From: Gemmatimonadota bacterium
Lineage (GTDB): Bacteria > Gemmatimonadota > Gemmatimonadetes > Longimicrobiales > Gaopeijiaceae
Assembly (NCBI GenBank): GCA_022822445.1
Contig: JAJEBR010000024.1
Span: 62,001-126,000 of the forward strand
Direction of reading: 5' to 3'
DNA: 64,000 nucleotides
Part shown: one piece after another, positions 17,225 to 26,281 of the stretch
Numbering within the stretch: the stretch's first letter is position 1
Layout of the letters: each line of letters starts with the position of its first letter
Notes under the pieces: generated by a model
Database searches by the model: none
Told to the model about the DNA's origin: nothing
Seen by the model: only the letters and a program-made list of their open reading frames with translations
Made by a program: the position numbers and the translations under genes

Positions 17225-17267
17225 GATTACGCTCTTGAGTAAAATTACTCAGGACCGTAATCAAGAG
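17225..17267. promoter_or_regulatory. Interleaved inverted repeats before the M20 peptidase
   Basis: Three dyads share 43 bp: GATTAC (17225-17230) with GTAATC (17257-17262), CTCTTGA (17232-17238) with TCAAGAG (17261-17267), and GAGTAA (17237-17242) with TTACTC (17245-17250). The region is AT-rich compared with its surroundings. It lies between the LVIVD gene stop and the peptidase, and looks like an operator/promoter or a hairpin in the mRNA leader. Confidence 0.5.
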
Positions 17268-17318
17268 CCTCCGATCGGGGCGCGCCGTGAAGGGAGCCTG
17301 AGTCGGGGCGAGGCCGCC

Positions 17319-18716
17319 GTGGTGGCCGCTGTCGACGAATCCTGGCTGCTTGAGACGCTGGCGGGCCTGGTCGCAGTCCCGAGCTGGCAGGGCAGGGAGC
17401 GCCCCGCCCAGGAGTACATGGCCGCGGTAATGTCCGGGTTGGGCATGGACCTCGATGTCTGGGAGATCGACGAGGCCGAACTGAGGCGCCACCCGGACTA
17501 CGCCACCGAGATCGAGCGCGAGGATCCGCTTGGGGTGGTGGGGAGGGTGGGGTGGGGGACGGGTGGTCGGGGCGGCGGGCCGGACGGTGGTGGCGGCCGC
17601 CGCGAGCCGCGCACGCTCGTCCTGAACGGCCACGTGGACGTGGTGCCGCCGGGGGACCCGGGACGGTGGGAGACGCCGCCGTTCGAGATGGTGGTTAGGG
17701 ATGGACGGGTGTACGGGCGTGGGGTGCTGGACATGAAGGGGCCGCTGGTGGCGGGGCTGGCGGGGGTGAAGGCGGTGCTGGATGGGTTGGGACGGGCCGG
17801 TGCCAGGCGTGTTCGGCGCGGTGATCCCGTTGGTGAATGGCCGGTGTCGGATGGGTCGGCTCATGGCGAATGGCCGGTGTCCGATGCGCCGCTTCCTTGC
17901 GGTTCGGTCCTGGTCCAGTCCGTGATCGGAGAGGAGGACGGGGGACTCGGCACGCTGGCGTCGGTGCTGCGAGGTCATGTGGGGGACGGGGCTGTGGTGC
18001 TGGAGCCGACCCGCCTGGCGGTGGCGACGGCGCAAGCGGGCGCGCTCAACTTTCGGCTGACCGTGCCGGGGCGGGCGGCGCACGGGGCGCTGCGCCACGA
18101 GGGCGTGAGCGCGATCGAGAACTTCATGCGCGTGTACGAGGACCTGATGGACTTCGAACGGGAGCGAAACGCGGCGGTGGGCGAGCCGCGCCTCGCGGCC
18201 TTCGCGGTGCCGTACCCGATCTGCGTGGGGACGGTGCAGGGTGGGGAGTGGGCGTCGTCCGTGCCGGAGACGGTCCGCGCGGAGGGGCGGTTCGGGGTGG
18301 GGGTGCGCGAAGAGGTGGGGGCCGCGCGGGAGGCGCTGGAGGCGCGGGTGGCGTCGTTCTGTGCGCGGGATACGTTCCTGCGCGACCATGCGGCGCGGGT
18401 GGAGTGGTGGGGGGGCCAGTTCGCCCCCTGCGAGACACCGGAAGACGCAACCATCGTGCGGGCAGTGCGGAGCGCGGCCCACGACCTGGACCTGGGCGGC
18501 GGAGACGTCGTCGGCGTGCCCTACGGCTCCGACCTGCGCCACCTCGTCAACGCGGGCTCGACCCCGGGCGTCCTCTTCGGCCCTGGAAACGTCTCCGGCG
18601 CCCACCGGCCGAACGAGTCGATCGCGGTGAGCGAGCTGGTGGACGCGGCGCGCGCGGTCGCCCTCTCCGTCCTGCGCTTCCTGTCACCGGTGGAGAACGG
18701 CGTCCCCCGGGGCTGA
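17319..18716 (+). CDS. M20 family metallopeptidase (ArgE/DapE/ACY1 type)
   Basis: A two-zinc amidohydrolase or peptidase acting on N-acyl amino acids or small peptides. It shows NGHVDVVPPG, the metal-bridging YGRGVLDMKGP, IGEEDGG, VLEPTRL and the dimerisation-domain VPGRAAHGALRH. The C-terminal GPGNVSGAHRPNE supplies another histidine ligand. The GTG at 17319 gives 465 residues; an in-frame TTG at 17235 lies inside the dyad region and is less likely. A duplicated 11-residue unit (GEWPVSD) interrupts the protein just before the EE motif. The substrate cannot be told from the sequence. Confidence 0.85.
   Translation: MVAAVDESWLLETLAGLVAVPSWQGRERPAQEYMAAVMSGLGMDLDVWEIDEAELRRHPDYATEIEREDPLGVVGRVGWGTGGRGGGPDGGGGRREPRTLVLNGHVDVVPPGDPGRWETPPFEMVVRDGRVYGRGVLDMKGPLVAGLAGVKAVLDGLGRAGARRVRRGDPVGEWPVSDGSAHGEWPVSDAPLPCGSVLVQSVIGEEDGGLGTLASVLRGHVGDGAVVLEPTRLAVATAQAGALNFRLTVPGRAAHGALRHEGVSAIENFMRVYEDLMDFERERNAAVGEPRLAAFAVPYPICVGTVQGGEWASSVPETVRAEGRFGVGVREEVGAAREALEARVASFCARDTFLRDHAARVEWWGGQFAPCETPEDATIVRAVRSAAHDLDLGGGDVVGVPYGSDLRHLVNAGSTPGVLFGPGNVSGAHRPNESIAVSELVDAARAVALSVLRFLSPVENGVPRG
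17832..17897. repeat. 33-bp in-frame duplication inside the M20 peptidase
   Basis: Two 33-bp units (17832-17864, 17865-17897) both begin with codons for GEWPVSD. They lie between two conserved catalytic-domain segments, and the period keeps the frame. Confidence 0.85.
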
Positions 18717-18780
18717 CTCCGCGCCGGGGCCGGCTTCGTCCGGGGGCTGACTCAGTCCCGGTGCCAACTTCCGTCCCGCG

Positions 18781-19152
18781 TCAGCCCGACTTCGTCGCGG
18801 TGAAGGTGCCGGTCCCTTCGCCCATCGCCCAGGTGCCCTCGATCGTATCGCCGGAGACCGTGCCCGCGATCGTCAGCGGACCCTCCGGTCCGGCCACCTG
18901 GATCGTGACGACCTGGTCCTCGACCTCCACCGACAGGACGTTGAGGGGCGGGAACGCGTCGCTCATGATCGACCCGGTGTAGCCCTCGCCGCCGCGCTCG
19001 ATGGTCATCGTCCCGGGGAGGATCTGACCGTTCACGTCGGCCGCGTAGGTGTAGCTCCCCACCGGGTCGAAGGGGGGTGGTCCGGGCGGAGCGGTGGCGC
19101 AGGCCGACAGGGCGGCAGCCGCGAGGAGTCCGGTCAGAAGTCGTCTGCTCAT
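18781..19152 (-). CDS. Small lipoprotein of unknown function
   Basis: A 123-residue protein with a clear lipoprotein signal: MSRRLLTGLLAAAALSAC, where LSAC is the lipobox. The mature part is a small beta-rich domain (VGSYTYAADVNGQ, IEGTWAMGEGTGTFTAT), reminiscent of lipocalin-like or META-like folds found in secreted hypothetical proteins. GGAGAA lies five bases before the ATG at 19152. It is a single gene, convergent with the M20 peptidase. No function can be assigned. Confidence 0.75.
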   Translation of the reverse strand: MSRRLLTGLLAAAALSACATAPPGPPPFDPVGSYTYAADVNGQILPGTMTIERGGEGYTGSIMSDAFPPLNVLSVEVEDQVVTIQVAGPEGPLTIAGTVSGDTIEGTWAMGEGTGTFTATKSG

Positions 19153-19364
19153 GAGTTCTCCAACTGGGGTCATGGTGATGGATCGGGCATGACACAAGGT
19201 ATGATGCGCGGGGCTGAGCCGCGCCCGGCGACCGGGGGCAGCGCCCGCGAGCAGCCTCCCACGGGAGGTCCAGTACGTGATGGCCGGTGTTGCGGTTCCA
19301 CATCCCCGCGCGAAACGGAGCGGAGGGATAGAGAGAGGCGGGGACGGGAAGTGCCCACCGTCCT

Positions 19365-20279
19365 TCACCGCCGCTTCCACGTCGGTATCCGCGCCGGATC
19401 CACGCCGTTGCGCCGCGCAAAGTCATCGATGAGCGCCCGCGCGATGCTGTACGCGGGCGGCACGGGGGGCAGTGCGTCCGCGGCAAACCATCCGACGTCC
19501 TCCAGTTCGTCGTCACGGCTGACGGCGGTGCCGCTCCCGTACACGGCGGCGAAGCCGACCATCAGGGAATCGGGGAACGGCCACGGCTGGCTGCCGAAAT
19601 AGCGGATCCGGCGAACCCGGATGCCGGACTCTTCCTCGACCTCGCGCCGCACGGTGTCCTCCAGGCTCTCACCCGGATCCACGAACCCCGCCAGCACGGA
19701 GAACGCACCGTGGGGATGACGCCGCGAGCGGCCAAGCAGAATCCTCGAGCCCCGAGTCACCTGGACGATCACCGCCGGAGAGACCTTCGGGAAGGAGAGA
19801 TGGCCGCACGCCGGGCAGGCCATCGCCTGGTGGCGGGGAGACGGTTCCGTCGCGGCCCCGCACACGCCGCAGAAGCGGGAAGTGCGCCGCCAGCGGGCCA
19901 GATGCGCTGCGGTGAGGGCGACCGTCAGGTCAGGTTCCTGGAGAAGGACGAGGGCTCGGCGCAGCCCGATGGCGGCAACACCCTCGGGAGGCGTCCAGCC
20001 TGGTGCGGCCTGGGCCGCCAGGGCTGAGACGCCGGGCGTCGTCGGGGCTGGCGCAGGAATGGCGGCCGCGGTTCCGGCGCGGGAACAGGGAGCTTCGGGA
20101 GCGTGGGCGCCCCGTCCTGCGGCGGTGGGAGCGATATCCGTGGCCGCGGGCCGGGATGCGGTGGCCGGAAACCACTCGGCTTCCCCCGCACCCCATCCCC
20201 GGGCCTCGGCGAGGTCCGGGAGCGCACAGGCGCCGTCGGTAAGCACGAGCCGATCGCCGGCGAAGAGGCAAGCTTTCAT
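19365..20279 (-). CDS. nudC: NADH pyrophosphatase NudC (Nudix hydrolase)
   Basis: It hydrolyses NADH to NMNH and AMP and may remove NAD caps from RNA. It has a four-cysteine zinc ribbon (FCGVC...ACPAC), a Nudix box fitting GX5EX7REUXEEXGU (starting GFVDPGES), and the NudC-specific SQPWPFPDSLM. The 304 residues exceed the usual 260 because of an Ala/Pro-rich insert of about 50 residues (residues 45-100) between the N-terminal and zinc domains. The ATG is at 20279. The gene is divergent from the molybdoenzyme operon. Confidence 0.93.
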   Translation of the reverse strand: MKACLFAGDRLVLTDGACALPDLAEARGWGAGEAEWFPATASRPAATDIAPTAAGRGAHAPEAPCSRAGTAAAIPAPAPTTPGVSALAAQAAPGWTPPEGVAAIGLRRALVLLQEPDLTVALTAAHLARWRRTSRFCGVCGAATEPSPRHQAMACPACGHLSFPKVSPAVIVQVTRGSRILLGRSRRHPHGAFSVLAGFVDPGESLEDTVRREVEEESGIRVRRIRYFGSQPWPFPDSLMVGFAAVYGSGTAVSRDDELEDVGWFAADALPPVPPAYSIARALIDDFARRNGVDPARIPTWKRR

Positions 20280-20371
20280 CGGCAGCCCGTGGGCAGTACG
20301 CCCACGGTAATCGAGGGGCGGTGCGTTTTCGTTGGACCGCTTCGCCCGCTCGGCCGCACTGTAGTGTTTGC

Positions 20372-20398
20372 TTTACATAATGTCATGTATGCTTTACA
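20372..20398 (+). promoter_or_regulatory. Dispersed 27-bp AT-rich motif, site C
   Basis: TTTACA at 20372 and TTTACA at 20393 with exactly 15 bp between; the spacer contains TGTCATGT. The left part also forms the near-palindrome TTACATAATGTCA. It lies in the 284-bp divergent gap between nudC and the molybdoenzyme operon, 93 bp from nudC and 166 bp from the operon start. Confidence 0.65.
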
Positions 20399-20563
20399 TT
20401 TCACGTCTTCGTGGCACCGCTGTTTGGCCACGGACTGCGCGCGGACCATTCATTTCCTGGACATCTTCCGGGCGGACACCTGTTCACAGCCTGCGGGTCC
20501 ACCTATTGTGAAGAGTAGCCCGTCCGCCTTCTACCGACCAACCGAGCCGCGACCTGCCCCCAC

Positions 20564-22159
20564 GTGTCCGTCGAATCCGACCCGGTCCCAAGTCCCGCAC
20601 GGCCCTCCTGGGCCAAGGTGGTCGATCAGACCCGCTGCATCGGCTGTCACGCCTGCACCACCGCGTGCAAGTCCGAGAATGAAGTCCCGTTGTCCGTCAC
20701 ACGGACTTATGTAAAGTACGTCGATACCGGCGCCTTTCCGCAGGCGCGTCGCTCCTTCCAGGTCACGCGCTGCAACCAGTGCGAGTCGCCGCCCTGCGTG
20801 GCCGCCTGCCCGACCGCGGCGATGTTCAAGCGTGCCGATGGGATCGTCGACTTCGACAAGAGCATCTGCATCGGGTGCAAGGCGTGCATCGCGGCCTGTC
20901 CGTACGACGCGATCTTCATCAATCCGGACGATCATTCCGCCGAAAAGTGCAACTTCTGCGCGCACCGGCTCGACATCGGGCTGGAGCCGGCCTGCGTGGT
21001 GGTCTGTCCCACCGAGGCGCTGCTCGTGGGCGACATGAACGACCCGTCGTCGGAGGTGGCGCGGATCATCAACCGCGACCCGGTGTCGGTGCGGCGGCCG
21101 GAGAAGGAGACGAAGCCGAAGCTGTACTACAAGGGCGGGGACCAGGTGACGCTCGACCCGCTGGCCGCGCAGCGCCCGGAAGGCGGGCTCTTCATGTGGA
21201 GCGAGCAGGGCGATGTGGACCACGGGGTGCCGTCGGGGCATCCGGGGCCGTGGAACTCGTCGGCGGCCGCGGTGCTCAGCTACGACATTCCGCACCGCGC
21301 GCCCTGGGACTTCCGCGTCTCGCTCTACACCTGGACCAAGTCGATTGCGGCGGGGGCGTACCTGGCGCCGCTCCTCCTCCTCATGACCGGTGCGCTCAGC
21401 CCCACCAGCCTGCTCTGGACGTTGGCCGCGCCGGTTGTCGCGGGGTTCTTCCTGGCGCTGACCGGCCTGGTGCTGATCTGGGACCTGGAACACCCGGCGC
21501 GCTTCCTCCTGATCTTCCGGCGCCCGCAGTGGCGAAGCTGGCTGGTGCGGGGCGGGTTCATCATCGGCGGGTACAGCGCCGCGCTGGCCGCCCACTTTGC
21601 GATCGCGGAGTTCGGCGGCGTGCCTCCACCGCCCTGGCTCGGCTGGCTGGGCGGCGGGCTTGCGGTCCTGACGGCCGTCTACACGGCCTTTCTTTTCGGC
21701 CAGGCGAAGGCGCGCGACATGTGGCAGAACCCGTTGCTGCCGGTGCACTTCCTGGTGCAGGCGTTCGTCGCGGGGGGCGGGGTGATGGTGCTGGCGGCGG
21801 TGGCCATGGCCGGTGACGCCATCGCAGGGCCGCTGATGGAGGTGGACACGACGACCGTGGCTGCCGCGCTGAGGGTTTTCGCGGTGGCGAGCGGCGCCCA
21901 CCTCCTCATGATCGCGGGCGAGGTGTTCATGCCGCCTCCCACCGCGCACGCCCGCCTGGCCGAGCGCGAAATGACCCACGGCCGCTTCCGCTGGTGGTTC
22001 CGGGTGGGCCTGCTCGGTGGGCTGGCGGGTGCGGCGGCGCCCTGGCTGGCGGCGGTCGTGCCGGGGCTCGGCTGGGCTGCCGTCGTGCTGGGGCTCGTCG
22101 CGCTGCTGGCATATGAGCATGCCTACGTGCAGGCCGGCCAGTCGGTGCCGATCGCATGA
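20564..22159 (+). CDS. Fused FeS (PsrB/DmsB-like) and NrfD/DmsC-like membrane subunit
   Basis: The electron-transfer and quinone-reacting subunits of a molybdoenzyme in one polypeptide. Residues about 15-180 hold four ferredoxin-type cysteine clusters (CIGCHACTTAC, CNQC with PPCVAAC, CIGCKACIAAC, CNFC with CVVVCP). From about 250 onward there are about eight membrane helices of the NrfD/DmsC type. In most complexes these are two proteins. It starts at GTG 20564. No signal peptide precedes the FeS domain, so the FeS side faces the cytoplasm. The catalytic subunit, chaperone and SulP permease follow in the same direction. Confidence 0.88.
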   Translation: MSVESDPVPSPARPSWAKVVDQTRCIGCHACTTACKSENEVPLSVTRTYVKYVDTGAFPQARRSFQVTRCNQCESPPCVAACPTAAMFKRADGIVDFDKSICIGCKACIAACPYDAIFINPDDHSAEKCNFCAHRLDIGLEPACVVVCPTEALLVGDMNDPSSEVARIINRDPVSVRRPEKETKPKLYYKGGDQVTLDPLAAQRPEGGLFMWSEQGDVDHGVPSGHPGPWNSSAAAVLSYDIPHRAPWDFRVSLYTWTKSIAAGAYLAPLLLLMTGALSPTSLLWTLAAPVVAGFFLALTGLVLIWDLEHPARFLLIFRRPQWRSWLVRGGFIIGGYSAALAAHFAIAEFGGVPPPPWLGWLGGGLAVLTAVYTAFLFGQAKARDMWQNPLLPVHFLVQAFVAGGGVMVLAAVAMAGDAIAGPLMEVDTTTVAAALRVFAVASGAHLLMIAGEVFMPPPTAHARLAEREMTHGRFRWWFRVGLLGGLAGAAAPWLAAVVPGLGWAAVVLGLVALLAYEHAYVQAGQSVPIA

Positions 22160-22238
22160 GCGGGCGGGCAGCGGCAGGGGCGGGCGCGCGGGCGCAGGCA
22201 GCCCGGCCTCCGGCGCTGAAACCGGCGGGAGCGGAGCC

Positions 22239-25200
22239 ATGAGCCTGGAGGGAGGCCGAAGGGTGGACGGAGGCCGAAGCGTGAACGGAGGCCGAAGCGT
22301 GGACGGTGGGCCGACCAATTCCATCGCCGAACTCAACGAGCGTGTCTCCGCCGCCCGCGCGGAAGTCGAAGCCCGCGGCGAGACCTTCTACCCGGGTGCG
22401 AGCCGCGTTCACCTCGCCGCATTCCCCCCGAAGGAGCGCTGGAGCGACTGGGTGGAGCTGGATTCGCGCGCGTGGCCGGAGCGCGTCGAGCGCCGCTACA
22501 TGCTCGTCCCCACGACCTGCTTCAACTGCGAGTCGGCGTGCGGGCTGCTGGCGTATGTGGACAGGGAGACTCTCGAGGTGCGCAAGTTCGAGGGCAACCC
22601 GGAGCACCCGGGCTCGCGCGGGCGGAACTGCGCCAAGGGGCCCGCCACCGTCACCCAGCTCACCGACCCGGACCGGATCCTGACGCCGTTGAAGCGGGTG
22701 GGGGAGCGGGGGGAAGGGAAGTGGGAGCCGGTGGATTGGGACGAGGCGCTGGACGACATCGCCGGGCGGATCCGTGCCGCCATCGACGAGGACCGGCACC
22801 GCGAGATCATGTATCACGTCGGCCGCCCCGGCGAAGACGGCTTCACCGAGCGGACCCTCGCCGCCTGGGGCGTGGACGGCCACAATTCGCATACGAACAT
22901 CTGTTCCTCGGGCGCGCGCGCGGGCTATCACCTCTGGATGGGGATGGACCGGCCGAGCCCCGATCACGAGAACGCGCAGGTCATCCTCCTGGTGAGCAGC
23001 CACCTGGAGGCGGGCCACTACTTCAACCCGCACGCGCAGCGGGTCATGGAGGGCAAGAAGCGGGGCGCGAAGCTCATCGTCTTCGACACGCGGCTCTCCA
23101 ACACGGCCACCCACGCGGACCACTGGCTGTCGACCTACCCGGGCTCCGAAGCCGCGGTGCTGCTGGCGATCGCGAACCACCTGATCCGGACCGGCAGCTA
23201 CAACGCCGCCTTCGTGGAGCGGTGGTGGAACTGGCGCGAGTACCTGGAGGAGAACCACCCGGACGAGCCGGTTACCTTCGAGGCGTTCCAGCGAGTGCTC
23301 GGCTCGCTTTACGCGGAGTACACATTCGAGTTCGCGGCGGCGGAGAGCGGCGTTTCAGCGGAAACGCTCGCGGAGGTGGCGGAGGTGGTCGCGGGCGCCG
23401 GCACCCGGCTGTCGACCCACAACTGGCGGAGCGCGGCGGCGGGAAATCTGGGCGGGTGGCAGGTCGCGCGGACGCTCTTCCTGCTGAATGCGCTACTGGG
23501 GGCGATTGCGGTGCCCGGCGGGACCTATCCCAACGCGTGGAACAAATTTGGTCCACGGCCGATTCGCATGCCGCCGAGGCATCCGAAGCACTGGAACGAG
23601 CTCACCTGGCCGGGCGAGTATCCGCTCAGCCTGATGGAGATGTCGTTCCTGCTGCCGCACCTGACGCGCGAGCGGGAGGGGCGCCTCAGCGTCTATTTCA
23701 CCCGGGTGTACAATCCCGTCTGGACCAACCCCGACGGCTTCTCCTGGATCGAGATGCTGACGGACCCCGAGCGGATCGGGCTGCACGTCGCGCTCACGCC
23801 GACCTGGAACGAGACCGCCTTCTTCGCGGACTACGTGCTGCCGATGGGCCACTCCTCGGAGCGCCACGACCTGACCAGCTACGAGCAGTACGACGGGCTC
23901 TGGATCGGTTTCCGGCAGCCGGTGCTGCGGGCGGCGCGCGAGCGGCTGGGCGAGTCGGTGGCGAGCACCCGTGACGTGACGCCGGGCGAGGTGTGGGAGG
24001 AGAACGAGTTCTGGATCGAGTTGACCTGGCGGATCGATCCGGATGGGAGCCGCGGGATCCGGCAGTTCTTCGAATCGCGGGAGCGGCCGGGCGAGAAGAT
24101 GACGGTGGACGAATACTACGGGTGGATCTTCGAGAACTCCGTGCCGGGGCTGCCGGAGAAGGCCGCCGGCGAGGGACGCTCGCCGCTCGAGTACATGCGC
24201 CGCTACGGGGCCTTCGAGATCGGGCGAACGGTGGGGCCGCTCTACGAGGAGCGCGTGCCGGAAGGGGAGATGGCCGATGTGAGCATCGACGGGGCCGGGC
24301 GGGCGTATACGCGGACGGGACCGCCGGCGTCGCCGAATGTGGTGCCGATGCCGCCGCTCGAGGGGGACGGGGAGGGGCGGCGGCGGGTGGGGGTGGAGGT
24401 GGGGGGGGTGGTGCGGCGGGGCTTTCCGACGCCGTCGGGACGGCTCGAATTCTGGTCGGGGACGCTGGCCGCGTGGGGATGGCCGGAGCTGGCCGTGCCG
24501 GGCTACGTGCGGAGCCATGTGCACAGGTCGAAGCTGGGTGCCGACGGGATGTGCCTGATCTCGACCTTCCGGCTGCCGGTGCAGATCCACACCCGCAGCG
24601 CGAACGCGAAGTGGCTGAACGAGATCGCACACACAAACCCGCTGTGGGTGCACCCGAAGGACGCCGCGCGGATGGGGGTGGGGACGGGGGACCTGGTCAG
24701 AGTGGAGACGCAGATCGGGCACTTCGTGGTCAAGGCGTGGGTGACGGAGGGCATCCATCCCGGGGTGGTGGCGTGTTCGCACCACATGGGGCGGTGGAAG
24801 ACGGGGGACGGGCCCCGCCAGAACATGGCCACGGTCGCGCTGCACCACGAAGGAAGCGGGTGGGGGATGAGCCGGAAGCGCGGCACGGGGCCGTTTCGTT
24901 CGGACGATCCCGACACCGCGCGGATCTGGTGGACGGACGTGGGCGTGCACCAGAACATGACCTTCCCCGTGCAGCCGGACCCCATCTCGGGCTCGCACTG
25001 CTGGCACCAGGCCGTGCGGGTCAGGAAGGCCGGGCGAGGCGACCGCTACGGCGATATCTCGGTCGACACCGCGAAGTCGCGCGAGGCGTTCCGGCAGTGG
25101 CTGTCGCTAACGCGCTCGGCGGAGGCGCACTCGCCCGACGGGACCCGGAGGCCATGGTGGCTGCTGCGTCCCGTGCGGCCGGAGCGGTCGGCGTACGAAC

Positions 25201-25250
25201 TGCCGCGGCCGGGCGGGAACGGAGCCGCGGACGGGACCGGGGTCCCGTGA
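22239..25250 (+). CDS. Molybdopterin oxidoreductase catalytic subunit (possible SoeA-like sulfite dehydrogenase)
   Basis: A bis-MGD enzyme of the DMSO reductase superfamily, 1003 residues. The N-terminal [4Fe-4S] site is CFNCESACG with NCAKG (residues about 90-130). The likely Mo-ligand cysteine lies in HTNICSSGARAG. The MGD-binding C-terminal domain ends near residue 1000 (QNMTFPVQPDPISGSHCWHQ). There is no twin-arginine signal, so it should sit on the cytoplasmic side, as in SoeABC, unlike periplasmic PsrA or TtrA. That and the SulP neighbour favour sulfite oxidation, but this is inference. ATG 22239 has GGAG upstream. Three 18-bp repeats lie right after the start. Confidence 0.85.
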   Translation: MSLEGGRRVDGGRSVNGGRSVDGGPTNSIAELNERVSAARAEVEARGETFYPGASRVHLAAFPPKERWSDWVELDSRAWPERVERRYMLVPTTCFNCESACGLLAYVDRETLEVRKFEGNPEHPGSRGRNCAKGPATVTQLTDPDRILTPLKRVGERGEGKWEPVDWDEALDDIAGRIRAAIDEDRHREIMYHVGRPGEDGFTERTLAAWGVDGHNSHTNICSSGARAGYHLWMGMDRPSPDHENAQVILLVSSHLEAGHYFNPHAQRVMEGKKRGAKLIVFDTRLSNTATHADHWLSTYPGSEAAVLLAIANHLIRTGSYNAAFVERWWNWREYLEENHPDEPVTFEAFQRVLGSLYAEYTFEFAAAESGVSAETLAEVAEVVAGAGTRLSTHNWRSAAAGNLGGWQVARTLFLLNALLGAIAVPGGTYPNAWNKFGPRPIRMPPRHPKHWNELTWPGEYPLSLMEMSFLLPHLTREREGRLSVYFTRVYNPVWTNPDGFSWIEMLTDPERIGLHVALTPTWNETAFFADYVLPMGHSSERHDLTSYEQYDGLWIGFRQPVLRAARERLGESVASTRDVTPGEVWEENEFWIELTWRIDPDGSRGIRQFFESRERPGEKMTVDEYYGWIFENSVPGLPEKAAGEGRSPLEYMRRYGAFEIGRTVGPLYEERVPEGEMADVSIDGAGRAYTRTGPPASPNVVPMPPLEGDGEGRRRVGVEVGGVVRRGFPTPSGRLEFWSGTLAAWGWPELAVPGYVRSHVHRSKLGADGMCLISTFRLPVQIHTRSANAKWLNEIAHTNPLWVHPKDAARMGVGTGDLVRVETQIGHFVVKAWVTEGIHPGVVACSHHMGRWKTGDGPRQNMATVALHHEGSGWGMSRKRGTGPFRSDDPDTARIWWTDVGVHQNMTFPVQPDPISGSHCWHQAVRVRKAGRGDRYGDISVDTAKSREAFRQWLSLTRSAEAHSPDGTRRPWWLLRPVRPERSAYELPRPGGNGAADGTGVP
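22251..22304. repeat. 18-bp in-frame tandem repeat at the start of the molybdoenzyme gene
   Basis: Three 18-bp units (22251, 22269, 22287) encode GGRRVD, GGRSVN and GGRSVD within the first 25 codons. They form a flexible N-terminus where a Tat signal would sit in periplasmic relatives. Confidence 0.9.
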
Positions 25251-25330
25251 ACGGGCACGCGACCGAACGCGGGGCCGGTCGCCGAGCCGGCGGCGCGGCC
25301 GAAGGGGGCACTCCGCCGGGCGGTCACTGA

Positions 25331-26281
25331 ATGGAGGTTCTTCGCGCCCTTGGATCGCTGATCGAGGTACCGGCCCCACAACACGCGCGAATCGCGGCAG
25401 CGCTGGGGTTGCCGGATGTCCCGGGGGCGGGGAACCACAGCAGGGTGGTGGAGTTCCAGCGCTATCCCTACGCATCGGTATACCTGGGTCCCGAGGGGAT
25501 GATGGGGGGCGATGCGCGCGACCGGATCGCGGGATTTCGGCGTGCGCTGGGGGTGGGGGACGGGGGTGGCGGGGCTGGCCACGACGACGCGACCGCGGGC
25601 GACGCGGCCCCCTCCCGCCCCACCGCCCCCGACCACCTCGCGGCGCTGCTGGCCCTCCTGGCGGCGCTGGACCTCTGGCGCGCCGAAGAGCCCCACGCGG
25701 CCCGCACCGCCCTCCTGGAAGAGGCGCGGGTCACGCTGTTCTGGGAACACGTGGCGTCCTGGGCGGGCCCGTACCTGGCGACCTTCGAGCGGTGCGGCGC
25801 ACCCTACTACGAGGCGTGGGCATCCCTGCTCGGCGAGGCTCTGGACGAGGTCGCGGCCGGGATGGCGCTCCCGGACCACCTCCCCCGGGCTCTCCGGGAC
25901 GCCCCCGGGCTCGCCGACCCGCGCGAGGAGGGTGGCGAGGCGTTCATCGCGGCGCTGCTGGCGCCGGTTCGGTCGGGCGTGATTCTGCTGCGCGACAACC
26001 TCGTGCGGCTCGGGGACGACACCGGGATGGTGTGCCGTGCGGGCGAACGCCGCTATGTGCTGAGGGCGTTCCTCGCGCAGGATCCGGGGGCGGCGCTGGC
26101 GTGGCTGTCGCGCCATGCGCGGGAGTGGGGGCAGAAAGTTGCCGGGCGGGGGTCGCCGCCGATCGCGCGGTGGTGGGCAGGGCGGGCGGGAGAGACCGCC
26201 CGCCTCCTCGGAGATCTCTCGGAAGAGGCGGTGGCGGGTTCCACGGGGAGCCCGGCGTCCCCCGAAGGAGCCGCATGGTGA
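25331..26281 (+). CDS. TorD/DmsD-family molybdoenzyme chaperone
   Basis: A cytoplasmic chaperone that holds the apo-catalytic subunit during cofactor insertion. It is all-helical, with YPYASVYLGPEGMMGG near residue 50 and the family motif LFWEHVASWAGPYLATF (E-H-x-x-W) near residue 140. The 316 residues are longer than usual (about 200); the C-terminal 130 residues are an extra helical domain and an Ala/Gly-rich insert sits near residue 85. It follows the catalytic subunit and its stop overlaps the start of the SulP gene by 7 bases, so all four genes are one operon. Confidence 0.8.
   Translation: MEVLRALGSLIEVPAPQHARIAAALGLPDVPGAGNHSRVVEFQRYPYASVYLGPEGMMGGDARDRIAGFRRALGVGDGGGGAGHDDATAGDAAPSRPTAPDHLAALLALLAALDLWRAEEPHAARTALLEEARVTLFWEHVASWAGPYLATFERCGAPYYEAWASLLGEALDEVAAGMALPDHLPRALRDAPGLADPREEGGEAFIAALLAPVRSGVILLRDNLVRLGDDTGMVCRAGERRYVLRAFLAQDPGAALAWLSRHAREWGQKVAGRGSPPIARWWAGRAGETARLLGDLSEEAVAGSTGSPASPEGAAW

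Noticed and set aside
19153-19364. Possible small gene in the gap between the lipoprotein and nudC
   Set aside because: The open frame there has no family signal; a CCTCCC/GGGAGG hairpin is the only visible structure.
25247-25330. A 27-codon frame bridging the molybdoenzyme and the chaperone (GTGA overlap, TGA-ATG junction)
   Set aside because: The coupling pattern is neat, but the peptide is Gly/Arg/Ala-rich without features and no ribosome-binding site is convincing.
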